A DNA stretch of 64,000 bases from Pithys albifrons albifrons (GCF_047495875.1 NC_092460.1:5074520-5138519), one strand, 5' to 3'; shown: positions 13,332 to 26,700, numbered from the stretch's first letter. Translations and numbers: made by a program. The notes: a model not told the origin generated them from the letters alone.

Positions 13332-15189
13332 CTTCTCCTTTACCCTGATAAATGGATAAGTAGGTATGCCATTTTGACATACTAATATATGTGTTAAGGT
13401 ATTAATTTTCCATACATCTTGAATATATGGATCATTGGGGAGCACTTTCTGCTGAAAACAGCAACAGTCATATTTTTCTCACTTTAAACTTTTTTCTTAT
13501 TGTGAGACTTCTATTAAATGGGAAAAGTCCTTGTTCTTCTCCAAGCTTGGCAAGAACAAAGGCTAAAAAACATCTTCATTTGTGTGGCAGAAAAGAGAAA
13601 TTTGGGGCTGGAATACACAGTGGTCAGTGCTGAGGGAGTGGGATGCCACCCTCACACAGTGGCCTACAGATTATCAGTGGTAAATTCCTCTCTATCCATT
13701 CAGGGTGGACTATTTTTGGTGAAAAATTAATCTACGGTGTTTCAAGGTATTTAGGAGGGCAAAGAAGCAATGTCTTTCCTTTATGGCTACACTGCAGTGA
13801 TCAGTGCCTCTGCAGGTGTGTAATTTAAAGAGGTGCTAGGAGAAAGATGAACATAACCAGGAAGGATACAGGGTATATACGAAGGTTACTGTAGTGGTTG
13901 CAGCTGAATGACTGCAGGGCTGCATAATCCTCCATCAGATAACACTGGAGTTTATTTGCCTTGATTTGAACTCCCTGCTTAAAGTCAGGACACAATGCTC
14001 AGAGGTTAACAGGGCAATGCCACACAGAACAAAATAACCTGCATAGAGAAGTTTCTTACAGAATCAGGCATGACAGTCCTGATCCTGGCTGCTGTACATC
14101 ACTGTAACAGCACATATATTCACAGGAACTTTGTGTATTAAACCATCCAGTCAGTGCTGTAACATTGCTAAACACTGCAGCTCTCAGATAAATCCCAGCA
14201 GAACTAAACTCACCTCTCACAACCCACTCACCATCCAGCCACTTCTTCAGTCTGGCCCAGAAATAATTAAAAAAGAAAGTTTTCTTAATGATATTGACCC
14301 CTGTCAGAAAGCAAAGTCTTCATTCATCTGTTTGCCTCCGTATGAGTGCAATAGTCAAGAATATACCAAAAAGGAAAAGTGACTGACTTATCAACATTAT
14401 TTTCCTTGTTCTTGATCTAGGTCATCAAGTAGATTAATATGTAGTTGCAAGCTGTTCATTCATTGTAGAGGAGCATGTACATAGCAGAAAATATCTCCCA
14501 TGGCACTGATAAACTCTCAGAGGCTATAGGCCAAGGTTTTATGCTCCAATGAAGACATTTGTGCCAAGTACCTGCTCCCAGTGATATAGTTATAAGCATT
14601 AAACTCAAAATGTAACTTTAAAAATCTATTACGGTCTATAGCTTTTATTATTTCCAAGACGGACAACTGTGTTGGTTATTATCAATATGTTGTGAAAGGA
14701 GCTTTGACGCCTGGGATTTGAGATAGGGGGATGGGGAAAAGGCATGTGGGAACACTTAGACCAAATGTTAGCAAACTGATAAAGTCTTGCAAAAATGTTT
14801 GAGGGAAATGTTTCTCTTTCCCAGTCCCTGCTTTCAGCACAAGCAAGAGGAGAGCGAGATAACCTTTACCTGATAACATCTACACACTTCCTTGTCAGGA
14901 CCCCTCTTGTTGACTAGGATAGCAGATTTTCCAGTTTCTCTATTTCTAGGATCCATAATCCTCTCTGGATCCATTCATTCTTTGTCTATATGGAACTGCC
15001 TCAGCCACTGATTGATCCAACCATCACTATCTCTGAATCTACTGTACCTGCTACCCATTTTGCCTTGTACTCATAACTGTCATCTTCAAGAAACAGCCTT
15101 CCTCACTTCTGTGAGTGATGAGATTGAGTTTAGTCTGAGGCTCAAAGTTCTCAAGTTCTCTCTGGGCTTCGGAGTTCTCCTCTTTATTG
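13332..15189. other. Unique noncoding sequence, no gene seen
   Basis: No gene or repeat family recognised. The overlapping open frames at 13427-13828 are short and have no domain. The CR1 fragment at 15190 follows directly. Confidence 0.55.
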
Positions 15190-15286
15190 CCAGGTTCATC
15201 TTAGTGAAAGGTTCCTTGCCTGTGGCAGGGAGATTGGAACTAGATGATCTTTAAGGTCCCTTCCAATCCAAACCATTCTATGATCT
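15190..15286 (+). mobile_element. CR1 LINE, 3' terminal fragment
   Basis: Only about the last 100 bases of a CR1 are present. Visible landmarks are 'cttgcctgtggcagggagat', 'ggaactagatgatctttaag', 'gtcccttccaatccaaacca' and 'ttctatgatc'. The 3' block is close to the remembered family consensus, so this copy is less decayed than its short length suggests. The upstream part ('gccaggttcatcttagtg') is a poorer match, so the 5' limit is uncertain by 20 to 30 bases. Confidence 0.9.
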
Positions 15287-17569
15287 TTCTGCTGGGAGCA
15301 TCTGTCATGAGCTCAGACTCCTTTCCCCTGCCTCAGATTTTCCCTCCTGGCTCCTGATCTCACACTTGGCATGTGAACAGCCCTCTTGGTGCACCAGAGG
15401 TGCAAGGGATACTTCTGGCTGGTGGTTCCCTGTCAGGACACTTATGTCTCCTTCAACATAATGACAGGGGAGGAGAAGGAGAGATGGTAAATGCATGGTT
15501 GCAAAACTTATTCTGTAGCCAACAGAAACAAATAAATGCACAGAAACAGCCTATAAATGGTAGATTGCAAAGTGAAATCACCTTAACAGAAGGAAAAAAT
15601 TTCCAATATGTTGAGGCACTGGAAGTCAGAACACTCTCAAACTAAATTTGTTTTTTCATTGCTTTGCAGGACAAGGACACAAGATACATATTCAAAAAAT
15701 AAGTTACTTCTCTAACCACATGTAAATGTGGTAGGTGTTTCAGGCTGTCTACCATTAAAATTGTTATTGCACCCACTGTCATGTAGTATTATGGCACTTC
15801 AAACTACAGCACATCACTCTTTGATGTGAATCCTGGAGCAGCAGTATCCACATATGTGAATGGAGAACTTGGCCTTCAGTGTTCCAGAGACCTAACACAG
15901 AACCAAACCCCAAAAGGTTGTGATTTTTTGCTCTGAATGATTAATTTTGTGCTTTTACAAGATGAGCTGCAGCCCACTTCCCCTGTGAAAGAAAATAGTC
16001 AGTCTCAAAGCTGCATATTTGGATTGAAAAACATTCACACACATGGCCTTGTTATTGTCCAGTGCTTTTAAGAAAGTAAATCTATGCTGTTAAACCCACT
16101 AACACAACTTCATTTGGAATGATGGCAAAAAATAGATCCAGTTAAGAAAATATTTGGTTTTTATACAGACCCAGTCAAGTGATGATCTTGTGGCCATACA
16201 AATGTTTCCCTCTACTGACATAATGAATTTTTTATATTATAATTTCTTATGTTCAAATTACATATAGTTTGGTCTTTTGAATGAAATTTCTGATACCTTT
16301 TCTTCACCAATACAAGAAGACAAACCCAAAGATTTGCATAAGCTTAATGCAACAAACAAGTCAGAGTTAAACTTAAGAAAACCACTAAGAAAAACAAATT
16401 TTACAAGCAAAAAGAAAATGCCAAGTGTTACAAGAAATTCATGGATGTCAGCAAAAATTATTTTCCTACCTTGTTGTGACATTATGAAGAAAACAAAACT
16501 CAGAATGCAAGTTTTGATTAAAAAATCTGTCAGTTCAAATGTAATTTAATATGGAGTGACATATACTGCTAAAAGGTACATTTTAACATTAAAGACCAAA
16601 ACTCCAATGATTAATATTACAGTGATGACAGAATGGGAGTGCCTTATTTTAATCCACTGTTTATCTCAACAGTGTAATTTATAGATCACTCGACATGTTT
16701 TAATAGCAGGCATAAAAAGGTACCCTCTAATATCCACTTGCTTGTAGGATCTGACATTTGGAGTTACACGTTCAGAAAATACCATCAACTGCATTTGTTG
16801 GACATATATACAAATAACCAGTCATCCTACACACAGTTTATAAAAAGCGATCTATTAATAACAAAACAGCTCTGGAGACATATGGTCTCTTAATATACAG
16901 GTAGAATATCAAGTGTTTAAGCTAAAATAAGGGCAGGAGCACAAAGAGTGGTCAACGCATTGATTTGGCTGCCAAATATAGTTTTTACCATCATAAATCT
17001 CTGGCTGACAACTGCACAAAGGCTGCTTTACCTAAACTCTGCCAAGGAAGGGTGTTTGCTGCCGGATTGCCTGATAGTCACTATGACAACTGATGCCACA
17101 ATTAGACAAGTACAATCCCACTTTCAAACAGGCGCACAAGTCATTAATTCAGCAGGACTTTTGTTGACAATATGTTATGAGAGAAATATTTAATACAATT
17201 CCAAGGCTGATATATTTTCCTGTTATCTGTAGTAAAATAAATTGCAAGAACTGATGAAAACAACCATTTAATTAGTCTAAAGTGAGCCGAGGAAGCTATC
17301 CTGAACAGTTTGGTTTAATGAACTCACAGGTGCACAAAGCTCCATAGAGTTGGAGCAGACAATTTAAAGAGCACACTAAGAAAGATGTCACATTTAGGGG
17401 GATAGCAAAAGAGAAAGATAATAAAATTTTTGAAAAGTGAGCAAACAAATTGTGTTCCCAACTCTCCCACTGTATGAAGATATCCATAAGCATCTTTTCC
17501 CCTGTGGAAGGGAAAAATCTCTCAAGGGCTCAACAAGCTGATCTGATACCTGCAAAGGACTAAGACTAT
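15287..17569. other. Unique noncoding sequence, no gene seen
   Basis: AT-rich sequence. The region 16250-16560 is open on both strands for 74 to 90 codons, but the predicted peptides are lysine- or phenylalanine-rich, as expected from A/T-rich DNA, and match nothing I know. No RNA gene or recognisable repeat is visible. Confidence 0.55.
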
Positions 17570-17632
17570 GATTACCACTACAATGACATTTTTCCCACCT
17601 CAGAGAAGTGAAGTAACTTGTTTACAAAACTG
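17570..17632 (-). mobile_element. Possible MIR-like fragment, antisense
   Basis: A short segment reads 'cctcagagaagtgaagtaac' followed by 'ttgtttacaaaactgc'. This resembles the antisense MIR core, where 'aggcacagaga' is followed by 'gttaagtaacttgcccaagg'. Only about 40 bases match convincingly and the flanks do not extend the similarity, so chance cannot be excluded. Confidence 0.38.
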
Positions 17633-17969
17633 CTTTCTCACTCAATCTGCTCTTTGAGGCCACTGGGAAGGTCATGGGGAAAGCAAAAGAGTCATATGGG
17701 GGAGGAAAATGCAGAACAGAAACAGTCTCACACAACTGTGAATGCTAAACTTAAAGAAGGGCCTTGAAGGTGTCAGGGGATATTGAGAGATCAGTAAGAT
17801 CACATATTCACAGTACTGACAGGGAGAGCTTTGAGACCCACTGCTGCAGAAGCTCCCTGAAATGCCCTTTTGCATAACACATACATTGTTGTAAAGTAAT
17901 TGCTATGGGAAGGGTGACACCAAGGCAAGAAGCACATTTTGGGGCATGGCTGGCAGGAGGAAGGTGAAT

Positions 17970-18027
17970 TGACCTTGGTTTGGGCAGAAGCGTGGACTGG
18001 GGGATCTCAAGGTCATTCCAGACAACA
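17970..18027 (+). mobile_element. Possible very old CR1 3' end
   Basis: The run 'gcgtggactgggggatctca' followed by 'aggtcattccagac' resembles the 'ttggactagatgatctcaaggtcccttccaacc' block at the 3' end of older CR1 subfamilies. The terminal octamers are not recognisable. The similarity covers fewer than 50 bases, so this is a tentative call. Confidence 0.38.
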
Positions 18028-18519
18028 TCCAGCTACATGCAGATGCTGATGCTGCATTTGGGTTGACAGAGAAGAGAGGTTTAGTTGCTGGAGCTGCTGA
18101 ACTCTCTGGGTGCTTAGAACATTAGCCAAATCCAATCCCTTTCAGCCCCATGTAAGCCAAATTTGTGAGGCCTGTGCATGATTCCTCCCTATCCAGTTCC
18201 CTGTATGTTCAAAAGCTATATTCAGCATTACTGGTGAGACTGGGTGTGAGGACAGACCCAAGTGTGCAGGTGATATTTAATGTAGGCAGTATGGAGCATT
18301 ACACCTTTTTGAGGGAGCATCTGGACAGCATCCCAGGCAAGACACCCCTGGGTCTCATTTCAGCTGCAAGATCAGAATAGGGAGGCAGTGAGAGGCTGAG
18401 ATGGCACAGCATCTTCTCTCCCCATCCCTGCTCTAAGTGGGCACTTCCCAAACTCTCCTCACCTGAATGGCCCCAGGCAGCATGGCCAGGAGGTGGACAA
18501 TGAGGCTATTTTGCATAGG
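18028..18519. other. Unique noncoding sequence
   Basis: Moderately GC-richer sequence between a doubtful CR1 scrap and the LTR fragment. The open frame at 18165-18380 has no recognisable domain. Part of this stretch could be internal or 5' sequence of the neighbouring LTR element that has decayed beyond recognition. Confidence 0.45.
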
Positions 18520-18818
18520 GCATTAATATGGTTCAGTTGTTGCTTAGCAAGTCTTACAAAGAGTCAAGGAACTTCTCAGTTTCTTGTACTGCCCTGCCAG
18601 GGAAGAGGCTGGAGAGTTACAAGTTGCTGGGAGGTGACACAGCTGAGGCAGCTGACCCAACAGGCCAAAGGGATATTCCAGACCATATGATGTTGTTAAA
18701 CTGTCATAATGAAGTGGTTTTATCTCAACCATGAGTTTTATTTTGTTTTCTGATTCTCCCCCATCCCATTGGAAGGGATCTGTGTGGTGTTCCTCCGCCA
18801 CCAGGTTAAACCACAGCA
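18520..18818 (+). mobile_element. Solo LTR fragment, avian ERVL-type endogenous retrovirus
   Basis: This is a decayed long terminal repeat with no retroviral genes beside it. In order it shows 'ttcagttgttgctta', 'gagtcaaggaacttctcagt', 'gctgggaggtgacacagctg', 'gctgacccaacaggccaaag', 'ggatattccagaccatatga', 'tttatctcaaccatgagttt', 'ctcccccatccca' and the terminal 'caggttaaaccacag'. This follows the order I recall for common avian ERVL-type LTRs. The 5' end including the usual 'tgtcctggttt' start is missing. The stretch that normally separates the 'ccatatga' block from 'ttaaactgtc' is also missing, which removes the region where a TATA box and transcription start would lie. The element is therefore a non-functional relic. 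Subfamily cannot be fixed by eye. Confidence 0.85.
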
Positions 18819-19831
18819 GGCATCAATTAATCATTTCCCCAATAAACAGTTCTATTTACTATCTACCAATAGAAGTAAAGGCTAAGTGATGGAAAGTTGT
18901 GCTACTCTCTCCTGCAGCCATAAATAGGCAGATGAATCTTCAGTATTTTGGTGTCCTTGAACCTTAACACTGAACACAAGGGAACAGTCACCAAAAGGAA
19001 GGTTTTCTGGATGAAACCTGATCTAATCACTTGAGAAAATGATAGCACAGATTATGTTTTTTTCTCCATCCAGCCAAAGCTGAGATTTGTGCCATAGCCT
19101 GTGGTCTGTGTGCAGTAGGGAAGTGCCTGGAGATGCATCTACACCTTGGCTGCCCCAGTTCTGTTCTGCTCTCTTCTGTATCCCTATACAGGAATCATTG
19201 TCTCACTCCAGTTTTAGTTATTAGTTGTCACATATAGACAGAAAATAAAGTATTTTCTGACCTTATTAAGCTGAAAGCATAGGGCATTCCACCGTAATAG
19301 ACATGGTATCAAAGTCTATTGGACAGATGTTACCCATGATGCCTCTAATAGACCAACATTTCAAAGAATAGAGGAACCTGTTTGCAGCCACTATATATGA
19401 TGGGCACAAGAGTCCCAGGAAAGCCCTGTTATACTCCTTAAGCTGAAATTATGAATAGCTTAAAAAAATTACAAAAATAAAGCAGCAATTTGGTGTGTAA
19501 TAGCCAGAATATCTTTGGACTTTAATTTCCTTCTACCAAGACAGACTATCTAGATTCTTGCAGCTGTTCTGCAGTTCACAAAATAGAACAGGACTGCACA
19601 CACTAGTGTATGCATTGTAAAGAAAATCAGATAGAAACGACACTACGATAAACAACATTAGTCATGCTACTTTCTTCCCCATTCTAATGTTTTTAAAAAT
19701 CAGGCAAATATATATCATTCCAATTTCACACACACACAAACTGATATAGAAGTTAAATGATTTCAGGATCAAAATGTAAGAGTGCAGGTCTGCATCTCAG
19801 ACCCCTCTACTTGCTTAAAAGAAATACACCA
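18819..19831. other. Unique noncoding sequence, no gene seen
   Basis: AT-rich sequence between the LTR fragment and a CR1 tail. A (CA)6 run lies at 19727-19738. No gene or RNA is visible. Confidence 0.55.
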
Positions 19832-19899
19832 GGAGCTAGACTTTGATGATCCTTGCAGGTCCCTTCCAACTCAGGACATTCTATGATTCAATGATTCTC
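19832..19899 (+). mobile_element. CR1 LINE, 3' terminal fragment, older subfamily
   Basis: Only the final 65 to 70 bases of a CR1 are present. They read 'gagctagactttgatgatcc', 'ttgcaggtcccttccaactc', 'aggacattctatgattcaat' and 'gattct'. The 'cttgcaggtcccttccaactcagga' variant differs from the 'tttaaggtcccttccaacccaaa' type at 15190 and 37062, so it comes from a different subfamily. It has no coding capacity. Confidence 0.87.
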
Positions 19900-22800
19900 T
19901 GTCTTTCCAAAGTATGGATTAGAGCCAGAGCAACTGATAGCATTCAGTATAAATAACCTATTACATACAGGCTGTTTAAGAACATGAACGACACGTGTTT
20001 TGCCAAAAATCGATGGTTACATGAAAACTTCAACTTTTTACACAGAATTCTCCACATGCCATTTACCTTCAGGGCCATTTAGTAACGGCTTAGTCCAACT
20101 TCATTACAATTAGTAAGGTTTATGCCTACTTAGAACTCACCCTAAACATTTTCTCCCTTTGCCTCCCCTAATTGCTCCTCATGCTGAAGACTACAAATAA
20201 TTCAGCAGCTATTGGTAGAGGAAACACAGAAAGCTAAAACTGTTGCACTAAAATAAATTTCCATGTTCTTATGCCTTGTGGCACTAATGGATGCTTGCCT
20301 GCAGGGTTTGTTTTGTCAGTTTTAATTTTAATTAGGCATTAACTCTGTAATGTGTCTAGTTTCTTCACCCCATTTCCCCCCCACACTGGATTGCCTTTCA
20401 GTTGCATCATGCCTCCTTCCTAAGACTTCTGGAAAGGCTCTGCGCACTTAAAGACTCTAGTTTTCCATTCTGACTCTTCTCATGTTTGATTACATCACTC
20501 TCTTCTAGATAAGTGTGTTTGTTAACATAATGACATTACTGTTCAATTTTGCAAAGCAATTAAAGATGCATTTAATTTAAAGAATCTCAGTTGTTTTATT
20601 GTCTGCAATTAGGTATATTAACTTCAGTGGGAGTAGTAAATACTAATAAAAGTGCTTTGCTGAATTAAAATCTTTCAGAAGCCTATACAGACAACACAAC
20701 TGCATACTTTTATGTAAGAAATTCAGCACAATTTTGAGATATACAGTTATTAGAGTCACTGCTTGTAACGCAGAAAGGCTCCTACTTTATAGTAAAAAAA
20801 CACATTTTCACTCCCCACCAACTTGGCTTCAGAAAATGCAAACTTAATTTGCATGAAAACTTTTTTTGTTTTGCCTGGCAAACATTAAAATATAAATCTA
20901 CTGTGATTGAATCGATAAGAATCCCTGTCCAATACACTGTTAAGTGGCAACACCCACATTTTCTGTTTACTGCTTTCTCAAATGAATGCATGATGACATT
21001 GTTAGTGCCAAGCTCTAATGTAACAGTTATTAGATATTTAAACACTGATGTTTGAATGTCCATCGTACACTTAAAATAGATGACTGTCAGGTCTTGTAAA
21101 CTACAAAGCAAAGCTGAAACATTTATCTGATCTGAAAGCCATTTATTGAAACTGTATTTTGTGCCTTTCAAGTGGTCCTGCTATTATATAAGGGGAAAGC
21201 TGGAACTAACACCGCAAAATCCTAATGATCCTCGCCTGCCTCGCAGAAGTCCAGTGGACCAGATCCAGAATTCATCGGAAGTGACAGGTGCCTGTCAATG
21301 CCAACATCAATGGGTGCTGAGCAGGATGGAGGGTAAATGACAGTGATACAGGAATTTCAAATGGATTAGTGGACCCAGACATGTCTTGATAAGGGAAGGA
21401 GTGATAAGAGTGACAAGGGAGTTTTCCCTGCTCCCTTGGGTGATATCTCTGGTACTTGTGTTTTAGGGTTGCAATACTATGATTTTGCTGGTGAAGGGGA
21501 TTTCTGGAGGAATAATATTAACAGGTGGTTTTTTGTTGGTTTATTTTTTGTTTGTTTGGTTTTTTTTTTTAATCAATGCCAGTTGTTCAGTGGCTGCTTT
21601 TGTCATTAAAGACCAGAGCTGAGCTTTGACGAGTTTCACACAGAGTCCCACTGTCCCAGGTGACCTCTTGGTTAACATCACTGTTTAATTCTGCAAGATC
21701 TGTACTTTTAACATTTGGATACTTGAGACTTCCTCAAGGCACTACAGCACTGTATATTCCAGTATTTACTGAAAGAATATATATCAGTGTTTCTCTACAG
21801 CCACCCAACAAGCGGAGCTATTAAAAAATAATGTTCATGCTGCTTTTATTTTGTTCTATGAATAAATATACTCTGCAACTTCCCTCCAAAACAAATGTCT
21901 TCTCTCTCAAGGCCTGCCATGTTATGTTGCATCTCTGCACATTAAAAGTTAAAAAATTATTTATCCTGAATTGTTAAAATTTTCATTAATGGCAATTTAT
22001 GTCACTCAAAGAAGCCTCCTTGGGAAGAACATGGCATACTTGTACAGACCTATTATGAGAGTTGTCAGAAACATTTGTCCTTATGAAATATAAATAGACA
22101 GTATGTTAGATGATTTAGTGAGGGATCTCTTATTTATTTAAAAACAAACATGTTTTTTTCATTTCTCCTTTCAGGAAACCAGGTCATGTAGATTAGACAA
22201 GTAGGTTCTCAGGCTAATAATAACACATCTGTAAATATTTTTTCAAACAGCTTATTCATCCCTCCAAACATGCCCCATCCTCAGGGGGTCGGTCTGCCAT
22301 GAACTGCCCTAGGACAGGAGGCAACACCTTGGTCCTTCTCCACTTTCCCATGAGGATAAACCATGGCTTAGTGAGTGTTCACTACATCACCTCCCTCCCT
22401 GGGGATTTCCAAAGCAGCCTCTCCTTTAGAACGGAAACACTTTCCTCCAGTGCACCATTTTTCCAGTACTCATCAATCTCTCTACCTCCAAATAATAGGT
22501 GAACTTACCCCTGCACAAAATGGGTTGTGTTGCCTTTGAATTAGAGCTGGGTGGGTAAACAAGGGTAATTTCTTTGTTCTTGCTGATAACAGCCTAAGAA
22601 ATCTGTGAGCAGAGCTCTGCAGTGATGCTAAGCTTAATTTTGTACAACTGCTGAGGTTTATAACCAGAATCCATTTCAGGTGGACATAAAAATCCAGCCC
22701 AATATTTACTTGCCACTGGATACAAATGTTACCTAGTGAAGCCTGCACTAGTGTCAGAGAGGTGGATAAATCCTTCAACTTTGTTAAATGTGGAATAAAG

Positions 22801-23209
22801 GAGAGAATAACTTGAATTAAATTCCTGTGCCCACTTGAAATGATGTCTGGCTGTGCCTCTGTACCTGTGCCTGATTTTTGCATGAAAATATTCTCTTTGT
22901 CCCTATCTGGTGTTCTCCTTCAAAAAGGAATTGAGTTAAAAAAGAAGGCAATAATGTAAGATTTTTAAGCAAACAGTTCAATATTTCCTTTAAAATGTTC
23001 TCTGTATTCAAGAGCACTTTGATTTCTATCTTTTTTTTTCCCTCCAGGCTTTGAAACTGTACCTCTTTTAAAAAAAGACCATCCCTGATTTTAGTCTTTT
23101 GTTCCTTTATGAGCTTTGTCCCTGACTTTTAAATGTGGAGAGAGTTGAGAGGCATGTTGTGAGAGAAGAGAAAATAAAAAAAAAGTAAAAAAAAACTTGC
23201 AAACTGTGT
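19900..23209. other. Unique noncoding sequence, no gene seen
   Basis: AT-rich sequence. A T-rich, weakly (GTTT)n stretch lies at 21527-21570. The minus strand is open for 129 codons at 20782-21171 and for 133 codons at 22482-22883, but neither translation shows a domain I recognise. Around 20612-20675 the phrase 'taacttcagtgggagtag' recalls ancient amniote repeats, without enough support for a call. Confidence 0.5.
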
Positions 23210-23760
23210 TAAATACACCTTTTGTTCATTATGTTTAATATAACATTCACTATGAGGATTGATATTGAATTATACATTAATTTTAATGCTAAATAACTTT
23301 TCTATTTTAAAACCCCTTAGTTTTCTTATAATGTACAGTAATTAAAAAGTGAACCAAAAGAGGCAGCAATAAATCAGGGTGCACAATGCAGTAAAAATAT
23401 TATAATTAATATTTAACACACATTTTGATTACTTTTAGAATAAGTACAAGAAATATCAATTAGAATATATATTCAAACTTTGCTGCCTTTTCCCCATTAT
23501 ACTCTGGAAAGGGGCTATTTTTAATTCTGGATATTGCATACAAAATAATACATAGTCCCTAATTAAATATAAGGCTGCAATTCAATCGAGAGTTTCTGCT
23601 GATGTCATAAATAATAAGAGCACAGCTCGAGGTATCAATGAATGGCAGCCAAAGCCTGAGATTGAATTACAACTTTAGCATTCAGTCTGTGGATCTATAT
23701 TGTTATTTGTAATAGATGGAAAATGATTATTATTATTTTTTAAATGCAGACAAAAAGAAG
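23210..23760. other. Repeat-free AT-rich block, candidate conserved noncoding element
   Basis: About 550 bases with no transposon similarity and very high A/T content. Homeodomain-type cores (ATTA/TAAT) are dense, for example near 23272-23284, 23403-23412 and 23561-23566, with a CRE-like 'tgatgtcataa' near 23600. Such texture is common in vertebrate conserved enhancers, but conservation cannot be seen from one sequence. This is an inference from composition only. Confidence 0.3.
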
Positions 23761-26700
23761 GAAATTTGAATTCAAAATTGGTGACTCTGTGGTGGAAGAT
23801 TAGAAGTCTAGTGATTAGAGAATATGGTTTATTGGAAATTGAAATGTACAAATGTTCCAGGCAGCAAATCTGTATCTGAGGCTAAATTCTGCCTTTTGTT
23901 TGTTGGTTTTTGAAGCCAATGGACAAGAAAATCTTTCCACTCGTAGCTGGTAGCTACAAAATCAACTGTTGGTTTTGGTCTTAGGAATTTTGCCTCTCCA
24001 TACCCAATCTGTACCCAAACCCCTGAGCTGGAGTGGCTGTAGCCTGGCCTGGGGGTTCCAGCAGGGAGCGAAAATCCTGGAAGCAGAAGGTGCTGCCAAG
24101 TTACTCTGACCCTGCTCATGGAAGGAGCCTTCCACCCCTGTGGTCTTCTACCCCCATCAGCTTTTCTGCACAAACCCCAATTATTTATCATTTCCATTCA
24201 GAATGAATAAGGGCTATACACTCATGTGGCCATTTTCCCCAAATAAATGACCCCTTAATAACTAGAAAGATTTTTATTTATGTAACATATTGGATTTCAG
24301 TTATGTTATGGCAGCAGAAAGAAGGTAGTTAATCAATATGAAGGCTTGCTTTCAACAGATTGCACAGCACTCAGCATGACAAGATCCCCTTCTGCTACAC
24401 CACAGGTCACTCATTTGTATTTTAGGGCCATTTTTCCATGCTTTAACATCCATCTAGCCATGAAGATGCACATCTTTCCATCTGACTTTGGCATGCAAAA
24501 ATTCAACAGCTTAAAGGCACCAAAATACCACAAGTCCTGAGCAAGTCACGGTACTCAGCTGTGATGTCACGAGCATAAACCAATTTGTTACTGGTTTAAA
24601 AGAGTTTGTCACTTAATTTATCCCCAAACTCAAGGCATCACAAAGTTGCTTCTCATTATTCCCTGCCCTGTACTGGCTAAACTTGGGCAGATAATTGGGG
24701 CCAATATTTCCCCCATACCAAGGAAAAATTGGAGCAGTTCTGCTATGGAGTCTGGTCTCTTTGCCCTGTGCTATGGCCACGTGGAGGGGGTTCCAGGTGC
24801 CACTTAATTCCCTGGGTGGGTGTGTACTGAGGCTTAGATCCCAACATTTTAAAAAAGAAAAGAAATTGATGACTTATGTTTGGTAACCCTGTGGATCACT
24901 GCATCTCTCTTGTTACAGGCACCATACCCTCTGACTCAGGCTGGCTTTGCCATAACCCACAGGGTTTTCATTACAAAGCCAGTATATTGCTGTTTAAGAA
25001 CAAGTATTTTGTCTCATTTAGGCTAAGAAGAACAAAGAGCGAAGATACCCTGTAGACATACAATGTAGCCTCTTGAAATACAATGATTTCTCTTCTTACA
25101 GTATGTTTTTCTCAATATTTAAATATCCTATTGTTCTCAAACACATAAATTTTATTGCCTTTTTTCCTAAAAGGAGCTATTTCCTAAACAGTCTTACACT
25201 ATACGATCACAGTTGTCATGATAGCCTGTTTATGCCTTCCAGGTGATTTTTTGAAGGGCAGAAAATACGTTTCTTCCAGACATTTGCAGTTAACTCCAAA
25301 CAACCTGTAGAAATTTTGATGGCCACCTTTATAATAGCTGGATAAGGGTTTAATAGTGTCTGTAACTGACTATATAGACATGAGTCCAGTATTTTTGAAA
25401 GAGTTTTGCCCATGTTAGGAAGAAACCTTGAGAGATCTTATGAAAATACACACGGGAGCAGTGAAAACAAGGTGCAAAATACTGAGATGATCCTTCCTAA
25501 CACAGAGCACATCTCACCACTTTTCATCAAGATTGAGACATGCAACATAATTTACTGTCAAAATAAGCCTTCCATAAACACAGACACCTTGATATTGCTG
25601 ATAAACAGGTACTTCAATTTGTAAAATATATTCTTACACTGGTATGGGAAGATTTTAGTCCCAGGGTGACATTTAGAAAACACAAACAGCTGCCTCTGTC
25701 CCCAGACACACATAACATGGTAATAATAATCTTCCTCCATGATAAGCTGCTATAGGTGTTTTAGTTACCTTTCTCCTCTGTGTCACTTGATTCTGAATTT
25801 GTCAAGACTGGTTTTTTCTTTTTCACCTTTTTGGTTTTGGAGGTGATTTCATTTGGGCTAAGAAGGCTAAGTTCTTGGACCTGTTGTGTAACCCTTGAAT
25901 TTAGACTTTTCTAGGTTCTTTCAATAGTGAAAGGGAAACCTTTAATAGACACGTCTCTCACCATCTCCTCCATCCATCAGTGATTCCCTGACACATCCAA
26001 GAAGCCGGGCCTGGAGGCAGAGGCAAAGTCTTATCTCTGCCAATTGCAACTTGACTTTAACCCTACCTGTACTCAGCTCCAACCTGCATGTGTGAGGTTG
26101 TGTCTTCAGCCACTGCTGCTGCATGTGGTCCAGTCAGGACTTCATCTGCAAAACACATCAGTAGAAAAGAGGTGTTAGATAATAGATTCTGAGATTATTT
26201 CATCTCCACATAGAAGTAGCTCTGGAAATAAAATGCCAGCAGAAAAATCAAGCAAAATAACTCAGTGATCTCTCACCCTACAAATAGCTGGTGCTGCTTT
26301 GGGATAACAGGCCATCCGTGCTTTGAGGAGCAGGGTCTCGGACAAAGCAGCACTTTTTCTCTCTCTCTGCAAGGTGGATATGGGAAAAAGGGAGAGAAGG
26401 TAAAGGAGGAGAGTTGCTGTATCTGACTGGGTGTCAAGGAGAGCAGACTTATTCTAAGAGCAGAGAGAAACACGCACTAGTCCAGTAGTGCAAAATTCAC
26501 AGAAGGATTTGGAAATCTAGAGTTAAAACAGCCTGTCAGGTCCACACTGAGCTCCTGGGATTATGATGAGTTTCTTTCTTACTATTGATTGTTGTCACCA
26601 AAATACATCTGCCGCTTTATGAAACTGAGGCTTCCTATGAAATGCATATATAGGCTCAATGATTCTTATAATTACAGGCTGAAAAGAACTTTGCATATTC

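Noticed and set aside
20612..20675. 'taacttcagtgggagtag' and 'gctttgctgaatta', reminiscent of ancient amniote repeats
   Set aside because: The two short phrases are suggestive but not enough for a family or boundaries.
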